64,000 nucleotides of DNA from Papaver somniferum (lineage: Eukaryota > Streptophyta > Magnoliopsida > Ranunculales > Papaveraceae), in NCBI RefSeq assembly GCF_003573695.1, contig NC_039359.1, positions 95,601,275 to 95,665,274 of the forward strand, read 5' to 3'. The position numbers and the translations under genes are program-made. Below the pieces are notes generated by a model. That model searched no databases, was not told where the DNA came from, and saw nothing but the letters and a program-made list of their open reading frames with translations. Below are positions 23,127 through 34,100 of this stretch, piece by piece (positions within the stretch are counted from its first letter, which is position 1; the number at the start of each line of letters is the position of its first letter).

Positions 23127-24830
23127 TGATAGACACATTTTTGTGTCTGAATTTTCCTCGGTGTCTTTATTGCTAGTGCTTGATTTTGTACTTATTATGG
23201 TGTTTTTATGTTTGTGTAGGTGTTTTTGGAGAAATACACTTGTGTGGAAAAAGTTGCTTAAAAAGTGCTATTTGCACCCGGAGGACACGTGTTATTCAGA
23301 CTCTCAATGTTGGTTAAGGAACACCTCAATTACTAAGGGGCATCTCAACCGATAAGGGACACCTTCCTTACTATTTACGCCCTATAAGGCAAGTGCTAAA
23401 GGGACACCCTAACAGGATTAGGGGGGGTCATCTTCTCCGTTTGAATTTGGATTTTGGCGGGAAGAATTTGCAGTGAAGTATCAGATTTAGGGTCTGATTT
23501 TAAGGCATGTTCGGGAAAGATTCAATTGTTGGATTCAGTTTTGTTCGACCTGTTAACACTAAACAGACTTGGTATAATCATTGTATTCGAAAGAATTTGG
23601 CTGGATAACCAAAATCAAATTGCTGCAGTCACCAGAAAAGTTAGGGTTCAAGTTTTTGAGTTGTTAGAGGGAGACTCGATCGCTCAGATTAATTGGGTTT
23701 GTTATTAATGTATAATCAGGGTTGGTGATAGCCTTTGATTCGACCAGAATTGGCTAGAATCGCGAATTTGAAGAAAATGGTATTCTCGGGTTTACTCTTC
23801 TCCGGGAAATTCTATTCGGACCTGTGAAGTATTTGGGTGAGATTCAAGCGTGGAATTGGAGTAGTACCAGCCTGCTTCGATGAATCAGGTTTGGTAAGTG
23901 ACTTGGATTCGAGTGACGAGGAACGTTACATGGATTAAAACAAAACAGGGAAGTTCTCAGCAAAACAGAGTTTTTAGTATGCTCGGGAAGCATTGGCCTG
24001 TGATCTGAGCATGTTTAGAACACTATGAGACCTGTACACGACCAAAAGATATGTGGAAGAGATAAAATGGGAAGAAAATCTCGTAACATGGTAGGAAAAG
24101 AAAAAAATAGCTTGGGAAATATTCTCTCTTTACTATGAAGATTATCAGCAGTTAACACGAAAGATTTGAGACCTGTCGAGTATATAAAGGGAGATGGGAT
24201 CACAGAGAAGGGGGATGGAGAGTTTTGGGAGCAATTTAGAGCTTCAACAAAGCCGAAAATCAAGTTGCAGGAAAACTGTTTTCTGCTAGTGCACTGAAGA
24301 ACACGAAGAACTTTAGACGAACAGAGACAGTCGTTTATCAACAGTGACAACGACACATAGGCGAGGGTCGAGAGTCAGCGACAGTACTCTGTTCTATCGT
24401 TCTTTTCAGTTTGTAACACTTATGACTGTTGCAAACCCGGTTTTTAATATTTTCTCTATATTTCATCTTTGTAAACAATTTTTGAAGCAATGAACAAATA
24501 TTTTGAGCGTGTTTACATAATGATGAGCTAAACCCATCCTCTGGGGCGAAGGAGGAAGCTATTTCACCAATGAAAAGTGGTAATCTCTAATTTATGCAAT
24601 TATTATATGATTATTTGCCTAGATAAATAAATTGATAAAATGGTTTTTGTTAAACAATTGTCATTTCAATTGATGGAGCATGCTAGTCTAGGGTTTTGAT
24701 GTCCCATACTTTCGATCTACAATTGTTATTTCTAAAAAATCAACTATTGCAATATTAAGAATCAATTTGAATGCATGATTTGCATGATTATAATTAGAGA
24801 ATATAAATCACTTTGATATTGGTAAATAAT
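23127..24830 (+). repeat. 3' LTR of the Athila element; right end approximate
   Basis: It begins TGATAGACAC at 23127 with the hairpin at 23131-23148. The first 877 bp match the 5' LTR. Beyond 24003 it continues with a TATA box (24180-24188), a leader, and a region with an ATGAGCTAAACC box near 24522. That layout suits U3-R-U5, so this copy looks like the more natural LTR. The end is placed near 24830 only because the sequence character changes there. I cannot see a decisive CA end or target duplication. Confidence 0.72.
24180..24188 (+). promoter_or_regulatory. TATA box of the 3' LTR
   Basis: GTATATAAAGG lies about 1.05 kb into the LTR and is followed by a GA-rich leader. It is the best core-promoter match in this LTR. 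It is absent from the truncated 5' copy. Confidence 0.55.
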
Positions 24831-26243
24831 GGATTCCAAAGCCCCAGTCTTCTCCACATTTTTCATATCACTTTTATATAAGTTTGCTATATTTTTAGTC
24901 TTGAAAATTAAATCTAAAATCTATTGCTTTCACAAGTCTCAACGAACCTATTACTACAACTCAATTTGAAATCACATCAACACATGCACTCCATCTCTCC
25001 CCATTACTAAATACAATTAAATCTCTGCAAAAACTACTGTAATCCCCCAACCGAAACCTATTTTTATTCAATCCATCCAATTAATCAACCATAGGACCCT
25101 CCATAAACTAGAAACTCAAGTATGGTATTTTTGGAGCAGCAGAAAAGGCAAGCATTCGTGTTGTTGCCCGCTTCTGCTTCTCCTCCACCTTTACATGGAG
25201 CGGAACATGCAAATACCACAGTAATAATGGTCATGACTAAATTGAGAACGAGGACTGCATAGGATATATAGGTTAGGATCTTGTAAGAAATGCCTGAAGA
25301 GGATTTACTCGGTCGTGAACACACTGCTGTGGGGACGGAGGTAGTAATTACATCAAAACCCTCTCCACAATGTTGAAGCGTAAGATTAAAGATACGAGCA
25401 CTTTTGGAACCATAACTAGTTGTTATTTTATTTGTTTGTTTGTTTTTTTTTATTTTGCAATCAACACCACTTTAGTGATAGGTTCATTGCATTATATTAA
25501 GGCCAGCCGATGAAAAAAATCAAACTCCCTGGCCATACGTGATTGATTGTAAAGTCGGCAAAAGTTTCACGTCGAAAGTCGAAACGCCAAAAAAATTAAA
25601 AATGTGCACCTTATGCTTCAGAAATAAAAAAATAAATCTATATAAAATAAAATATTTTTCATTGCACCAATTACGACCAGGTACTAAAATAAAATGCTTC
25701 AAAAAAAACACTAAAATAAAACAATTGTAAGAATGCTATCGGCCAGGTTGACCAGTTTAACTTCAAACCCTAACGGTAAAAGTTTTTGTATGTTGGTTTT
25801 AGTTTCAACGTACCGCTTGGATTATATACGACTAGAATTTTATTTATTGTTGGGTTTGATGTTCTTTAACCTAGCTGTAATCATATTTTTGTGTATTTAT
25901 TTAGGCTTATTTTGTGATAATTTGATTTATAGCTTGTGCTTGTACCTCATCCAGCAATGAATGGTTAACCTTCAACAAAATCATATTCCTATCTCTATTT
26001 GAACGACTTGGTAGTAGGTTTACAATAAATATGTTGCTCATTATTTTGGGCTATATTGATAATGTTTTTTTTTTAACTTTGTTCTTGTACCATCTAGACG
26101 TGGAAAAATAAAGACGATACAAAGAAGTGGGCTAGAAAACATCGCAAATTAAAGATGTATGTGATAGTTTGTAACAATTAAGTGAATAACGTATGTGATA
26201 GTTTTTAATAATTAAATGAATGACCACCTTTTATAGATGGTTA
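24831..26243. other. AT-rich intergenic DNA with one membrane-protein-like frame
   Basis: Apart from the frame at 25085-25474 no coding content is recognised. A TTTG microsatellite lies near 25428-25445. The stretch ends at the Harbinger target site. Confidence 0.55.
25085..25474 (-). other. Unidentified open frame with one predicted membrane segment
   Basis: The frame is open for about 130 codons on the minus strand, but the first usable start is a GTG at 25324 and no ATG is well placed. It encodes SKSARIFNLTLQ, a Ser-rich turn, a strongly hydrophobic stretch (about 23 residues, LTYISYAVLVLNLVMTIITV) and a Cys-rich tail with CSAPCKGGG and CLFCC. The composition is more protein-like than chance frames nearby. 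It could be a last exon or a gene fragment. I do not recognise a family. Confidence 0.3.
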
Positions 26244-26646
26244 GGCCTATACCTATGCACATGTCAAGTAGTTGATTTTGCCACTTTAGCACCCACTATG
26301 GGTATGCCAAAGTGGCAAACATATGTTTCTAAGTGTCAAATATACCACTTAAGCATACAAGACAGAGCTTCTATCGAGCGATAAAGTGTCGAGCGCTATA
26401 TGGTCATATGATTGCCCGATGGTCATTTCAGCTCTAGTGTTAATCATTCTAACGCTCGCTGGAAACATCATTACTAAAAAGTTCCTCATCTAACGTCTAC
26501 AATTTTCCCCCTCTATAAATACCCAATTTCAAACTCATTTCAACTCACACCAGAATTTCTAAATCTCTTTATAATTTCTCAATCTCTCAATCTTTTTCAA
26601 ATCTAAAACAATCACACTTTCTCTAGACTTCTTAATTTCTTGTAAT

Positions 26647-27605
26647 ATGGATTCACAATCTCAAAGTCAAGGCAAAGGTAAAAAGAACAAAGTCCGGGTG
26701 TAAAATTTAGCATCACAGAAGATGAGTGCATTTGTCGTAATTATGTTTATTTTACCCAAGATTGTATCGATGGTGCACAACAACATGGTAACACCATGTG
26801 GGATAACATATATCGTAAATATGAAGAAAAAAACCCACGAACATCAGTAGTCGTGATGCAAAAGGGTTGTCAGAACGCTTCATTGTAATAAATAGGGCAG
26901 TCGCCTTATATGTTGGTGTGATAATGCAAGCCAAGATAGGTCGGGAGAGTGGTCTTATGGATGGTGATGTTGAAAGACAGGTTCGTACAGAATGGCATCG
27001 AAAAAATGGGAAAAACTTCGCTTTCGAAAGTTGTTATCATATTTTGAATGTGTTGATCAAATATAATCTAGAAGTGTTAGCAGCTATAATCAATAACTAC
27101 CTGAAAGGTCACAATACAATTCTTCTACCTCAACACCATCATTTTCACCAGGTCCATCAAATTCTTCACCAGATACTCCAAGAAACTCAAATGTCAACTT
27201 AGTTCTCAATAATGATGATGTTAATAAAAAACTTCTAGAAAGAAACAGAGCAAGACTTGCTAGAAAATTAGCTCAAGAAGGTGGAAGCTCCGATGGATTT
27301 AACATGGCGGAGTTTATGGAACATCAGAAGACCGCCGAGAAGCAAAGAACGACTGATAGGAAATTTCAAAACAGTGAGACTAAAAAAAGTCGCCTTTCTC
27401 AAGAATTTTTTTTGAATCACTATGACAAGCATAACATTCTTCAAGCTGACACTTCAATTGTGAACCCCAAGAAAAAACATGTGTAGCAAATAAAATTTCA
27501 ATGGATTCAAGAACAGATTGACAACATGCTGGATTTAATAACAACCAACCTGGTGGTGATGATGATGAGGATGAGTTCGATGTAGTAGAACCTCTAGATA
27601 ATTGA
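26647..27605 (+). pseudogene. Harbinger ORF1 (MYB/SANT-like DNA-binding protein)
   Basis: ORF1 of plant Harbinger elements is a trihelix/MYB-like protein that helps the transposase bind and enter the nucleus. Here the ATG at 26647 is followed after 18 codons by a TAA, and the frame continues shifted with TEDECICRNYVYFT, GNTMWDNIYRKY and NPRTS. Another shift near 26865 leads to FIVINRAVALYVG and GDVERQVRTEWHRK. A later piece has a Ser/Pro-rich linker, MAEFMEHQKTAEKQ, and an acidic end (DEDEFDVVEPLDN, stop at 27603-27605). The acidic tail and the tryptophan-spaced helices fit the family. At least three frame breaks make it non-functional. Confidence 0.82.
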
Positions 27606-27868
27606 TGTATTAATTTGAAGTGTTGTATTTTAACTTGATATGTTGTTAATGCATTCTACTTAATATTAGTTTGAAATGTTATTGCAGTCTACTTAAATAA
27701 GTTTCACTCATGAACTTAATATTGAATAAAATAAACTACAAACAAATTAACAGTTTAAACTAAAATACATCACTTAATAATAATGCACACCCACTCTTCT
27801 CATACAAATTCTGGTTTTGAATGTTTAGTCATTTTACCATAATTTCTTGCAGGCACGCCTCTTTGTGG

Positions 27869-29073
27869 TTAAATCTCAGGCCTCGGATCTTCATCTTCAT
27901 AGCTAGTCCACTCTTTATCTCGACGGGTTTCCTGAATTACCATGTTATGAAGAATTATGCAACTGAGCATAGTCTTGTGCATTTCACGAGGACACAACCC
28001 ACGATATGGCTTATAAATGATAACGAACTTCCTCTTCAAAATTCCAAAAACGCGTTTCACATCCTTACTCACTACCATTTGGCGTTTGTTAAAATGCCGG
28101 TATGAATGGCCCAATGCACCGATAGGGGGATGACGGTAATATTGAACCAAGGTTGACCATTTTGGGTAGATAATCCGCAAGATAATACCCATGAGAGTAC
28201 TGATGACCATTGATTATTAAACGGACTTGGTAAAAAATTTCATACTTCAAATCTTCAAACAGAGGCGACTTGTGCAAAACATTAATATTATTTTGTGAAC
28301 CTGGAAGACCCAAAAAAGCGTGTCATATCCAGCAATCATAAGAAGCAACAACTTCAAGGATCACAATTGGTTGCGGATAATGACCCTTATATTGACCGAA
28401 CCAATAAACAAGGAATCCTTGTCATGCCCAATGGATACAATCAAGACTACCTAGCATTCCTGGGAATCCCCTTTCCTCATTCTCCATCAATATTTGTCTA
28501 GCATCTTCCTCGGTTGGTTTTTCGTAAATATGTTGGGCCAAAATAATTAATCATTACTTCACAAAACAATGAAAGGTAAGTGAATGAAGTTGTTTTACCC
28601 ATACGAATGTACTCATCGTTCGCATCCGATGGTTTGCCATAACCTAGAATCCTTAAAGCCGAAGTAATTTTTTATTCAGGACTATGACCTCTAATATTCA
28701 GTGCATCAAACTAATAATTAAATTGAGGTTCTACTCGACAAAGCTCTTCAATAATCTTTTTCACCAGATGTCGAGGCATGCGAAATCGACCTTGAAAATT
28801 TTGATCATAGTACACAGAATTGGGAAGAAAATAATCGTACATCAGCTTCTGGTGGTAAAATTCCCTCCCTCGATATGTATATCTTCTTGAGAATACTTCT
28901 TTTGTCTCTGAACCTCTAGGCATTTGGCCCAAATGTACGAGCATCAGAGATTCGATTAGTTTATTATCTTCAGCTTTCTCATCGTCAAGTTCTTGCAACC
29001 TCCTTTGATGCACTTCTTACTGTAATCTAAACCGATTCATAAGAACATGTCTCTCTTCATTGGATCTCGTCAT
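27869..29073 (-). pseudogene. Harbinger transposase (DDE_Tnp_4 / HARBI1-like)
   Basis: The likely start is ATG 29073, with an early TAA near 29020. Recognisable blocks in order are FRMPRHLVKKIIEEL (N-terminal), GFPGMLGSLDCIHW (first catalytic Asp), ILEVVASYD, GLPGSQNNINVL, NGHQYSHGYYLADYLPKM (second Asp), and KDVKRVFGILKRKF followed by CIILHNM. In active family members the third catalytic residue is the Glu of DVERAFG. Here it is Lys, so catalysis is lost. Two conserved Trp codons have become TGA (in the HWAW and WIWH blocks), and there are frame breaks between the blocks. It reads towards ORF1. Confidence 0.87.
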
Positions 29074-29338
29074 TGATGATTATGAAATGTAGAATTACAG
29101 ATATAGGAAAAGAAAGGGGCAATAGCCGTTATGAAAGTAGTCGTTGAGCGATATAGTGTCAAACGAACGATATAAACAAAACTGAGCGATGTTAACTATT
29201 ACGCCAGCGATATTCACATTATCGCCAGCGTTTTAATGAATAATGGTCGCTCAGTGGTTTCCAAAGTGGCGCAATTCATTTACCATGCCACCTGGTATGG
29301 CAAACATGTATTTTTAACCATGTATATAGAAATAGGCC

Positions 29339-29427
29339 TTACTCTAGATTATTCCAATTCTCATGTAAAAATCATTGTTGTTTAAGGCCGTAATAGCGTT
29401 TTTAGACAATGTTTTCTTTTTTAAGTA
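29339..29427. other. Spacer between Harbinger and Stowaway insertions
   Basis: This short host spacer starts with the TTA target duplication of the Harbinger element. No feature is seen in it. Confidence 0.5.
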
Positions 29428-29798
29428 CTCCCTCCGTCCCACTATTAAGTGACCTAGTTTAAGTTTGCACAATTTTTAAGGCAAGCAAGGAAAAGAGTAC
29501 TATTAAGCATTTTTTTTACAATTATACCCTTATAGATAATAACTAATGAAATTTTGAAATGATTTATCTCTCAAATTACTACATGAATGTTCGCAAACTT
29601 CATACCATTGAAAAGCATTTTAAAACACCTACTTAACGAATATAAACATGCCTATCAAATTATGCATACTTCTTATATTTTTTAATAATTAACTAAAAGG
29701 ATAATTTTAGAAATGCCTCCTTATTTAATGATATAGGTCACTTATTAGTGGGATAAAATGTAAAATCAAATAGGTCACTTAATAGTGGACGGAGAGAG
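29428..29798. mobile_element. Stowaway-type MITE (Tc1/mariner)
   Basis: The left end CTCCCTCCGTCCCACTATTA is the classic Stowaway terminus. The right end is its inverted copy with one base missing and one change, extending into AAGTGACC for about 26 bp. TA precedes the left end (29426-29427) and a TA-containing TTA follows the right end. The 371-bp, AT-rich interior has no coding capacity. It lies about 1.26 kb downstream of the GNTII stop codon. Confidence 0.92.
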
Positions 29799-29801
29799 TT
29801 A

Positions 29802-31060
29802 AGAAACACGAGTTTCTCTTCTCCTTTTTATCTCATTTCCCCCTTTCTCTCATTTAATCAGCCTTCGAAGATTTGGGTTGGAGTTAGGGATTTCTTGTGT
29901 ACAAATGTAAGCAGGGAATTTCATTTGACGAAGCAAAATGGAGTATCAAGATTCAAAATCCATACTTTTATCTAATTGGATAACAGTTTGGCTGGGCTTC
30001 AGGCGTCTAGAATTTGCCAACATCTGGCGCCTGTTCAGCCCATATACCTAGGCCAAGAATGCCTGAAAACAGCAAGTGTTGTTGTGAAATACTAGATTCT
30101 GACGATGCACGAAGGCATTAATAACTGCATATTGCCAATTGTAAACCTCATGAAACACGAGTGGGTAGATTATCTCACTGTGCATGACAGAAGTGCACCC
30201 TCCTTGACTACAATCTACAAAATTAAAATGAGCTGATTCAGACCTCACGCTAGCCTAAAATTCAAAATGTATCATTGAAAATCAAGTAACTCGATACTGA
30301 AAACCGAAGTCCAAACACATTGAGACCATAACCTCAAATATCCTTAAACAGACTTCACTTCAGTAACCTGAGTATCCTCACTAAACATTTAGTATCAATT
30401 TTAGACTCTGACCGCATTGGCGATGTTGCAGTGAAGCATAACATCAGCTTTGACCCCTACAGATCTAATTAGCTACCACATTCTATAACCTGCTAGCTAC
30501 TACTTAGGCTAACCAAGTAGTTTTGCTGACTGAAATACATGCATCGTAAGATAAATTCCTTCAAGCAAAGTGCAGAAAGAACACCAATTTAAGTTAATCA
30601 CTTTCCACAACCGCAACTATTATGGAGAACTGATAACTCAATTTCAATAGCATCATCATCCTCGATATCATATCACACAAATATGAAACACTGGACTCTG
30701 TAAAACCCAAGACTGAAGCATGAGCCTCAAAATGAATCGAGATTAAGCCAAGGCAAGGATGATTTAAGCACAGCCAGGCCTTTAAAAATGCTACTATAAA
30801 ATTTAATGTATTTTCAAAGTCGCGGACAGAGGCAGTAACTATAACAAATTCAAAAAAGGAAATTACCTAACAATGTACCTTCCTCAGTTCATGTCATAGA
30901 AATCAGCAGAATCATCTGTGAGACGGTAATAACATGTGTATGTACTCTCTTTCAAAATTCAATAAAGATAAAATACCTTTCATTGCTGAACCTTCCCTGA
31001 GTTACAAAACTTGGATGAAATCGTGGAAATCATCTAATCAATTTTTGAACCAGAGAAGAA
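29802..31060. other. 3' flank of GNTII
   Basis: No separate gene is seen. Low-complexity and transposon signals are absent, so part of this probably holds the 3' UTR and downstream host DNA of the minus-strand gene. Transcript ends cannot be placed from sequence alone. Confidence 0.45.
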
Positions 31061-32356
31061 CTAAGTGTTATCTCTATAGTGGTACATATAAGAAAAATCT
31101 AAGCAGAGCTGTCGGTCCCTATCATCTCCCCATCCCCCCCAACCCTTGAACCCAGCTTTATACCCTTCTTGACGCCTGATCACGTGCACTTTCCAGTCAG
31201 GTTTGATGTTAACAACCTTATCAATGTCATCTAGCTCAACATTCACCTCTCCATTATCAATGCAAGCATTCCTCTCCCCTTGGCCTTGATGTAACCCACA
31301 TTTCCCGAAGTGAGCTGCACTTCTCCTAGGCCCTCTGAGTGAGTAAACTGGACCGCCAAAAGAAGGAAAAATGGTAGCCCACATCGTTATGTCCCAATTA
31401 TAGTCATCAAAGAAGCAAAAATCTCTTGCCTTGGAATGGATTTTCCTCCAAACAGTCCTGTTAAAAGCATAACCAACATTGCTCATCTTCTCTGCAATCA
31501 TTGCATCCCATTGTTCCCCCTTTGATGTCACGTCGGAAGGCGCCAAGTTTGCAGCATAGCAATTGGGGCATTTCTTTGGTTTCAAGGCTGTGAGTAACTG
31601 AATACTTCGATATGCATTAGGAAATATAAAATGGTCCTCCTCAATGAAAAGAATATGACCAGAGTGATGACGGCTCTCTTCCAAAGAATCCCAAACTGTA
31701 TTCATCATCCACCACCAGTGATGCTTCAACGAGATAATCTTTGGAGACCGGTGATTCCCATACTGATCTGCATTCCCTTGGCAATTTTTCAGCAATGGGT
31801 CATCTTTATCTTTGCAGTCACCCGCTGAAGAACCAGGGAAACTGTCTTGAAACAGATGTGGCGAATACGGAGCAAAAATCTGTTTCACTTGACAAAACCT
31901 AATACTTTCTATAATTTTGTTCATTCCTTCGAAGTACCCATCATGACTAACTATAAGTAAAGTTTCGCCAATACCCTCTACTTTAGATAAACTCTGAACC
32001 ACCACTTGGAGATACTGCGGCCGATTATGAACATAAAGAACGATTATTGTATGGTCTTTAGCCAAACTTGGGAAAAGATCTAAATTTCTTGGTGGCAATT
32101 GGTTCTTTTTCTGTAATGCAATAGACAATTTGTTCTGTTTAGGTAGCCTTGGTTTAACATTAAAAGAAGACAAGTTATACTTAACCAATTCAACTTCACC
32201 AACCCGATTAGAACTCCAAATCTCCCTATGAGGATCTGAAGTAGTTGTATTCAGGAGAAATATAACAAACAGAACTGCAAATATTGTAACCACGACCACA
32301 GGTAACACACGGCGAAAGGCGGCATCTTTACCTCGGGGTTTCCTGTAAAACCCCAT
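31061..32356 (-). CDS. GNTII: Alpha-1,6-mannosyl-glycoprotein 2-beta-N-acetylglucosaminyltransferase (GnT II)
   Basis: This Golgi enzyme (GT16 family) adds GlcNAc to the alpha-1,6 mannose arm of N-glycans, following GnT I and mannosidase II, to make complex-type glycans. The 431-residue intronless frame matches the usual plant length (about 430). It starts MGFYRKPRGK with a short basic cytosolic tail, then one membrane anchor at about residues 17-35, and a lumenal stem to about residue 95. The catalytic domain opens with TIIVLYVHNRPQYL. The metal-binding EED motif is at 239-241 (LFIEEDHF), and WDITMWA and the Cys-rich C-terminal part follow. No lesion is seen. It is the only intact host gene in the window, with a LINE fragment upstream and a MITE downstream. 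Confidence 0.97.
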   Translation of the reverse strand: MGFYRKPRGKDAAFRRVLPVVVVTIFAVLFVIFLLNTTTSDPHREIWSSNRVGEVELVKYNLSSFNVKPRLPKQNKLSIALQKKNQLPPRNLDLFPSLAKDHTIIVLYVHNRPQYLQVVVQSLSKVEGIGETLLIVSHDGYFEGMNKIIESIRFCQVKQIFAPYSPHLFQDSFPGSSAGDCKDKDDPLLKNCQGNADQYGNHRSPKIISLKHHWWWMMNTVWDSLEESRHHSGHILFIEEDHFIFPNAYRSIQLLTALKPKKCPNCYAANLAPSDVTSKGEQWDAMIAEKMSNVGYAFNRTVWRKIHSKARDFCFFDDYNWDITMWATIFPSFGGPVYSLRGPRRSAAHFGKCGLHQGQGERNACIDNGEVNVELDDIDKVVNIKPDWKVHVIRRQEGYKAGFKGWGGWGDDRDRQLCLDFSYMYHYRDNT

Positions 32357-33190
32357 TAATTTTATGTATCCTTGTAGACTTCTACAATAGTACTAATAGA
32401 ATGTGAAATGCAATAGAACCCTGAACCCAAATTCAAAATGGATCATAAAAGATGAAAGGGGTAAGTTAAAACCTCAAAAAGAACATGTTTTTGGTCAGAT
32501 TCGACTTCAAGAACGCAAACCCATCTCCTGAAACTCGAGCTTTATGTTATAGGATTCAGAATCAACATCAGCAAACGAGCTTAATCAACAAAATAGTTCA
32601 GATTGTTCACCTGGGAATAATCCTGAGATCCCGCAACGAATATCAATTAGATGGAGTCAAAATTACACTGAAATGATGAGAGACAAGTATTCCACATCAA
32701 AGATTACTTGAGAATTTGTTGTTGTTTTGAATTCAAAGCAAGGGTTTAGAATTTCCAAGTATAGTCTGATTTGGGTCCACCCTCTTTGGTTTTTAATATG
32801 GAAGACTTTTCAGTTTGAAGAAATTACAGATGATGACTTTAATGAGTTGAACAACTTGACTCCGTAGTCGGCTACTCATCTCGAATACATTTTTTTGGGT
32901 CTATGTGTCTTGATATGCCACGCATGAGCAATTCATAAGGGGACACTGGGAAAAGAGCGCAATTGATTCACAAAAACGATAACAAGTTTAGAGTAAATAA
33001 CTGTCGGCAAAAATCAATATTGGTTTGTGGAATTGTGCTTCTCTCTACTGGACCTTCTTATATAGGCTTCAACGATTTCAAATAATACAAGCTCTGGGAA
33101 AAGGAAATCAAAGTAAAGTAGAAAAACGAAATCTTAAACTAAAAAATACTGCAATCCTGACATCGTTTTTTAGCCGAGACAAAGGCTCCT
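32357..33190 (-). promoter_or_regulatory. 5' UTR and promoter region of GNTII
   Basis: A TATA box (TATATAAG on the minus strand, 33057-33064) lies about 700 bp before the ATG. A CAA-rich stretch near 32710-32735 looks like a plant 5' UTR. The distance suggests a 5' UTR intron, which I cannot place with certainty. Upstream of this the DNA passes into the LINE fragment. Confidence 0.45.
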
Positions 33191-34100
33191 TTACCTGAGT
33201 GGAATACTTTTTCAAGTATTCCCCGTTCCATGACTGGTTCATTGTCCCTTTTCTGGGAATAGCAAAGAGTTTAGCAATTGCCTGGCACAATAACATTGAA
33301 ATGAAATTAATATGCTCAAATTTTAATGTTTGTCATTTTGAAGCAAAGATAGGAGATGCAAATATTTTGATCACTTGCATCTATGGAGCTTTTGAAGCTG
33401 ACGCCAAAATTGAACAATGGACCTTTATCTCTGACATTGCACAACAGATAAATAAACCCTGGGTTTTAATAGGGGATTTAAATGTCATATTGGACACATA
33501 TGAAAAACAAAGCGGAAACAAAGCTAGTTCAAGTGGTAAATCTTTCATCGTCGACACAATCAACTCTTTGAGCCTCCAAGACGCGGGTTATGATGGAGCT
33601 CCTTTCACTTGGTCAAATAACAGAAAAGGTGAAGCAAACACCTGCGAAAGAATTGACAGAGCGCTTACATCATTCCTATGGGCCCAGACTTTTCCGGATA
33701 CTAAGGTAAATCATCTTCCGAGAGTAGGCTCTGATCACACGCCAATCTTACTAGATTCTCACCCAGAAAAGATTAGTCTTCAGAAACCATTTAGATGCAT
33801 TAGATCTTGGTTAACTCACCCCTCTCTTCCTATGGTAGTCAATGCTTCTTGGAATTTACACTCTGAGAATAACCAGAACAAAACCTTTTCAGACTCCTTA
33901 AATTACTCTTTTCTGATTTAGCCCAGTGGAACTCAAATACCTTTGGGAATATTCATAAAATATAAAGTCCCTAAATAACAAAATAGACAACATCCATCGG
34001 TCGGAAAACATTTCCAAGGACATACAGAAATTAAAAAATCTTCAAGCGGAGCTAGGTAAGTGGTACAAAATAAAAAATGACTACTATCATCAACTCTCAA
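33191..34100 (+). pseudogene. LINE (L1-type) endonuclease fragment
   Basis: A 240-codon frame encodes an apurinic-endonuclease-like (exo/endo/phosphatase) domain. Visible motifs are ITCIYGAF, VLIGDLNVIL (catalytic GDLN), FTWSNNR, CERIDRALTS and GSDHTPILL (the SDH motif). These belong to ORF2 of plant L1 LINEs, where the domain nicks the target DNA. A frameshift near 33890 is followed by the typical linker in another frame (NIHRSENISKDIQKLKNL). The N-terminal part of the domain and all of the RT are missing. The fragment stops exactly where an LTR-like sequence begins at 34101. Confidence 0.9.

Larger units (their letters stand above)
14699..24830 (+). mobile_element. Athila-type Ty3/gypsy retrotransposon, decayed; right end approximate
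   Basis: The element runs from an LTR beginning TGATAGACAC at 14699, through gag, PR, RT, RNase H and IN in gypsy order, to a second copy of the same LTR start at 23127. The gag style, the DLGAS protease, the FMDD RT box and the long 3' non-coding region with a CATCGAGGACAATG box point to Athila or a close relative. No env-like ORF is seen. At least five frameshifts and several stops make it non-autonomous. The LTRs differ at about 30 of 880 comparable positions. After that they are unrelated, so one end has been rearranged. No PBS could be found and no target duplication could be confirmed. Confidence 0.88.
26244..29338. mobile_element. PIF/Harbinger DNA transposon, complete ends, inactive
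   Basis: The ends are imperfect inverted repeats: GGCCTATACCTATGCACATG at the left and the complement of a matching 20-mer at the right, 16 of 20 identical. Both are flanked by TTA (26241-26243 and 29339-29341), the Harbinger target duplication. A direct subterminal word GAGCGATAWAGTGTC occurs at 26374-26388 and 29146-29160. Two convergent genes lie inside, a MYB/trihelix-like ORF1 on plus and a DDE transposase on minus, as is usual for the superfamily. Both are broken. Length is 3095 bp. Confidence 0.9.

Noticed and set aside
24995..25020. ATACA as a right-side target duplication for the Athila element
   Set aside because: ATACA precedes the 5' LTR (14694-14698) and occurs near 25010, but no LTR-like CA end adjoins it there.
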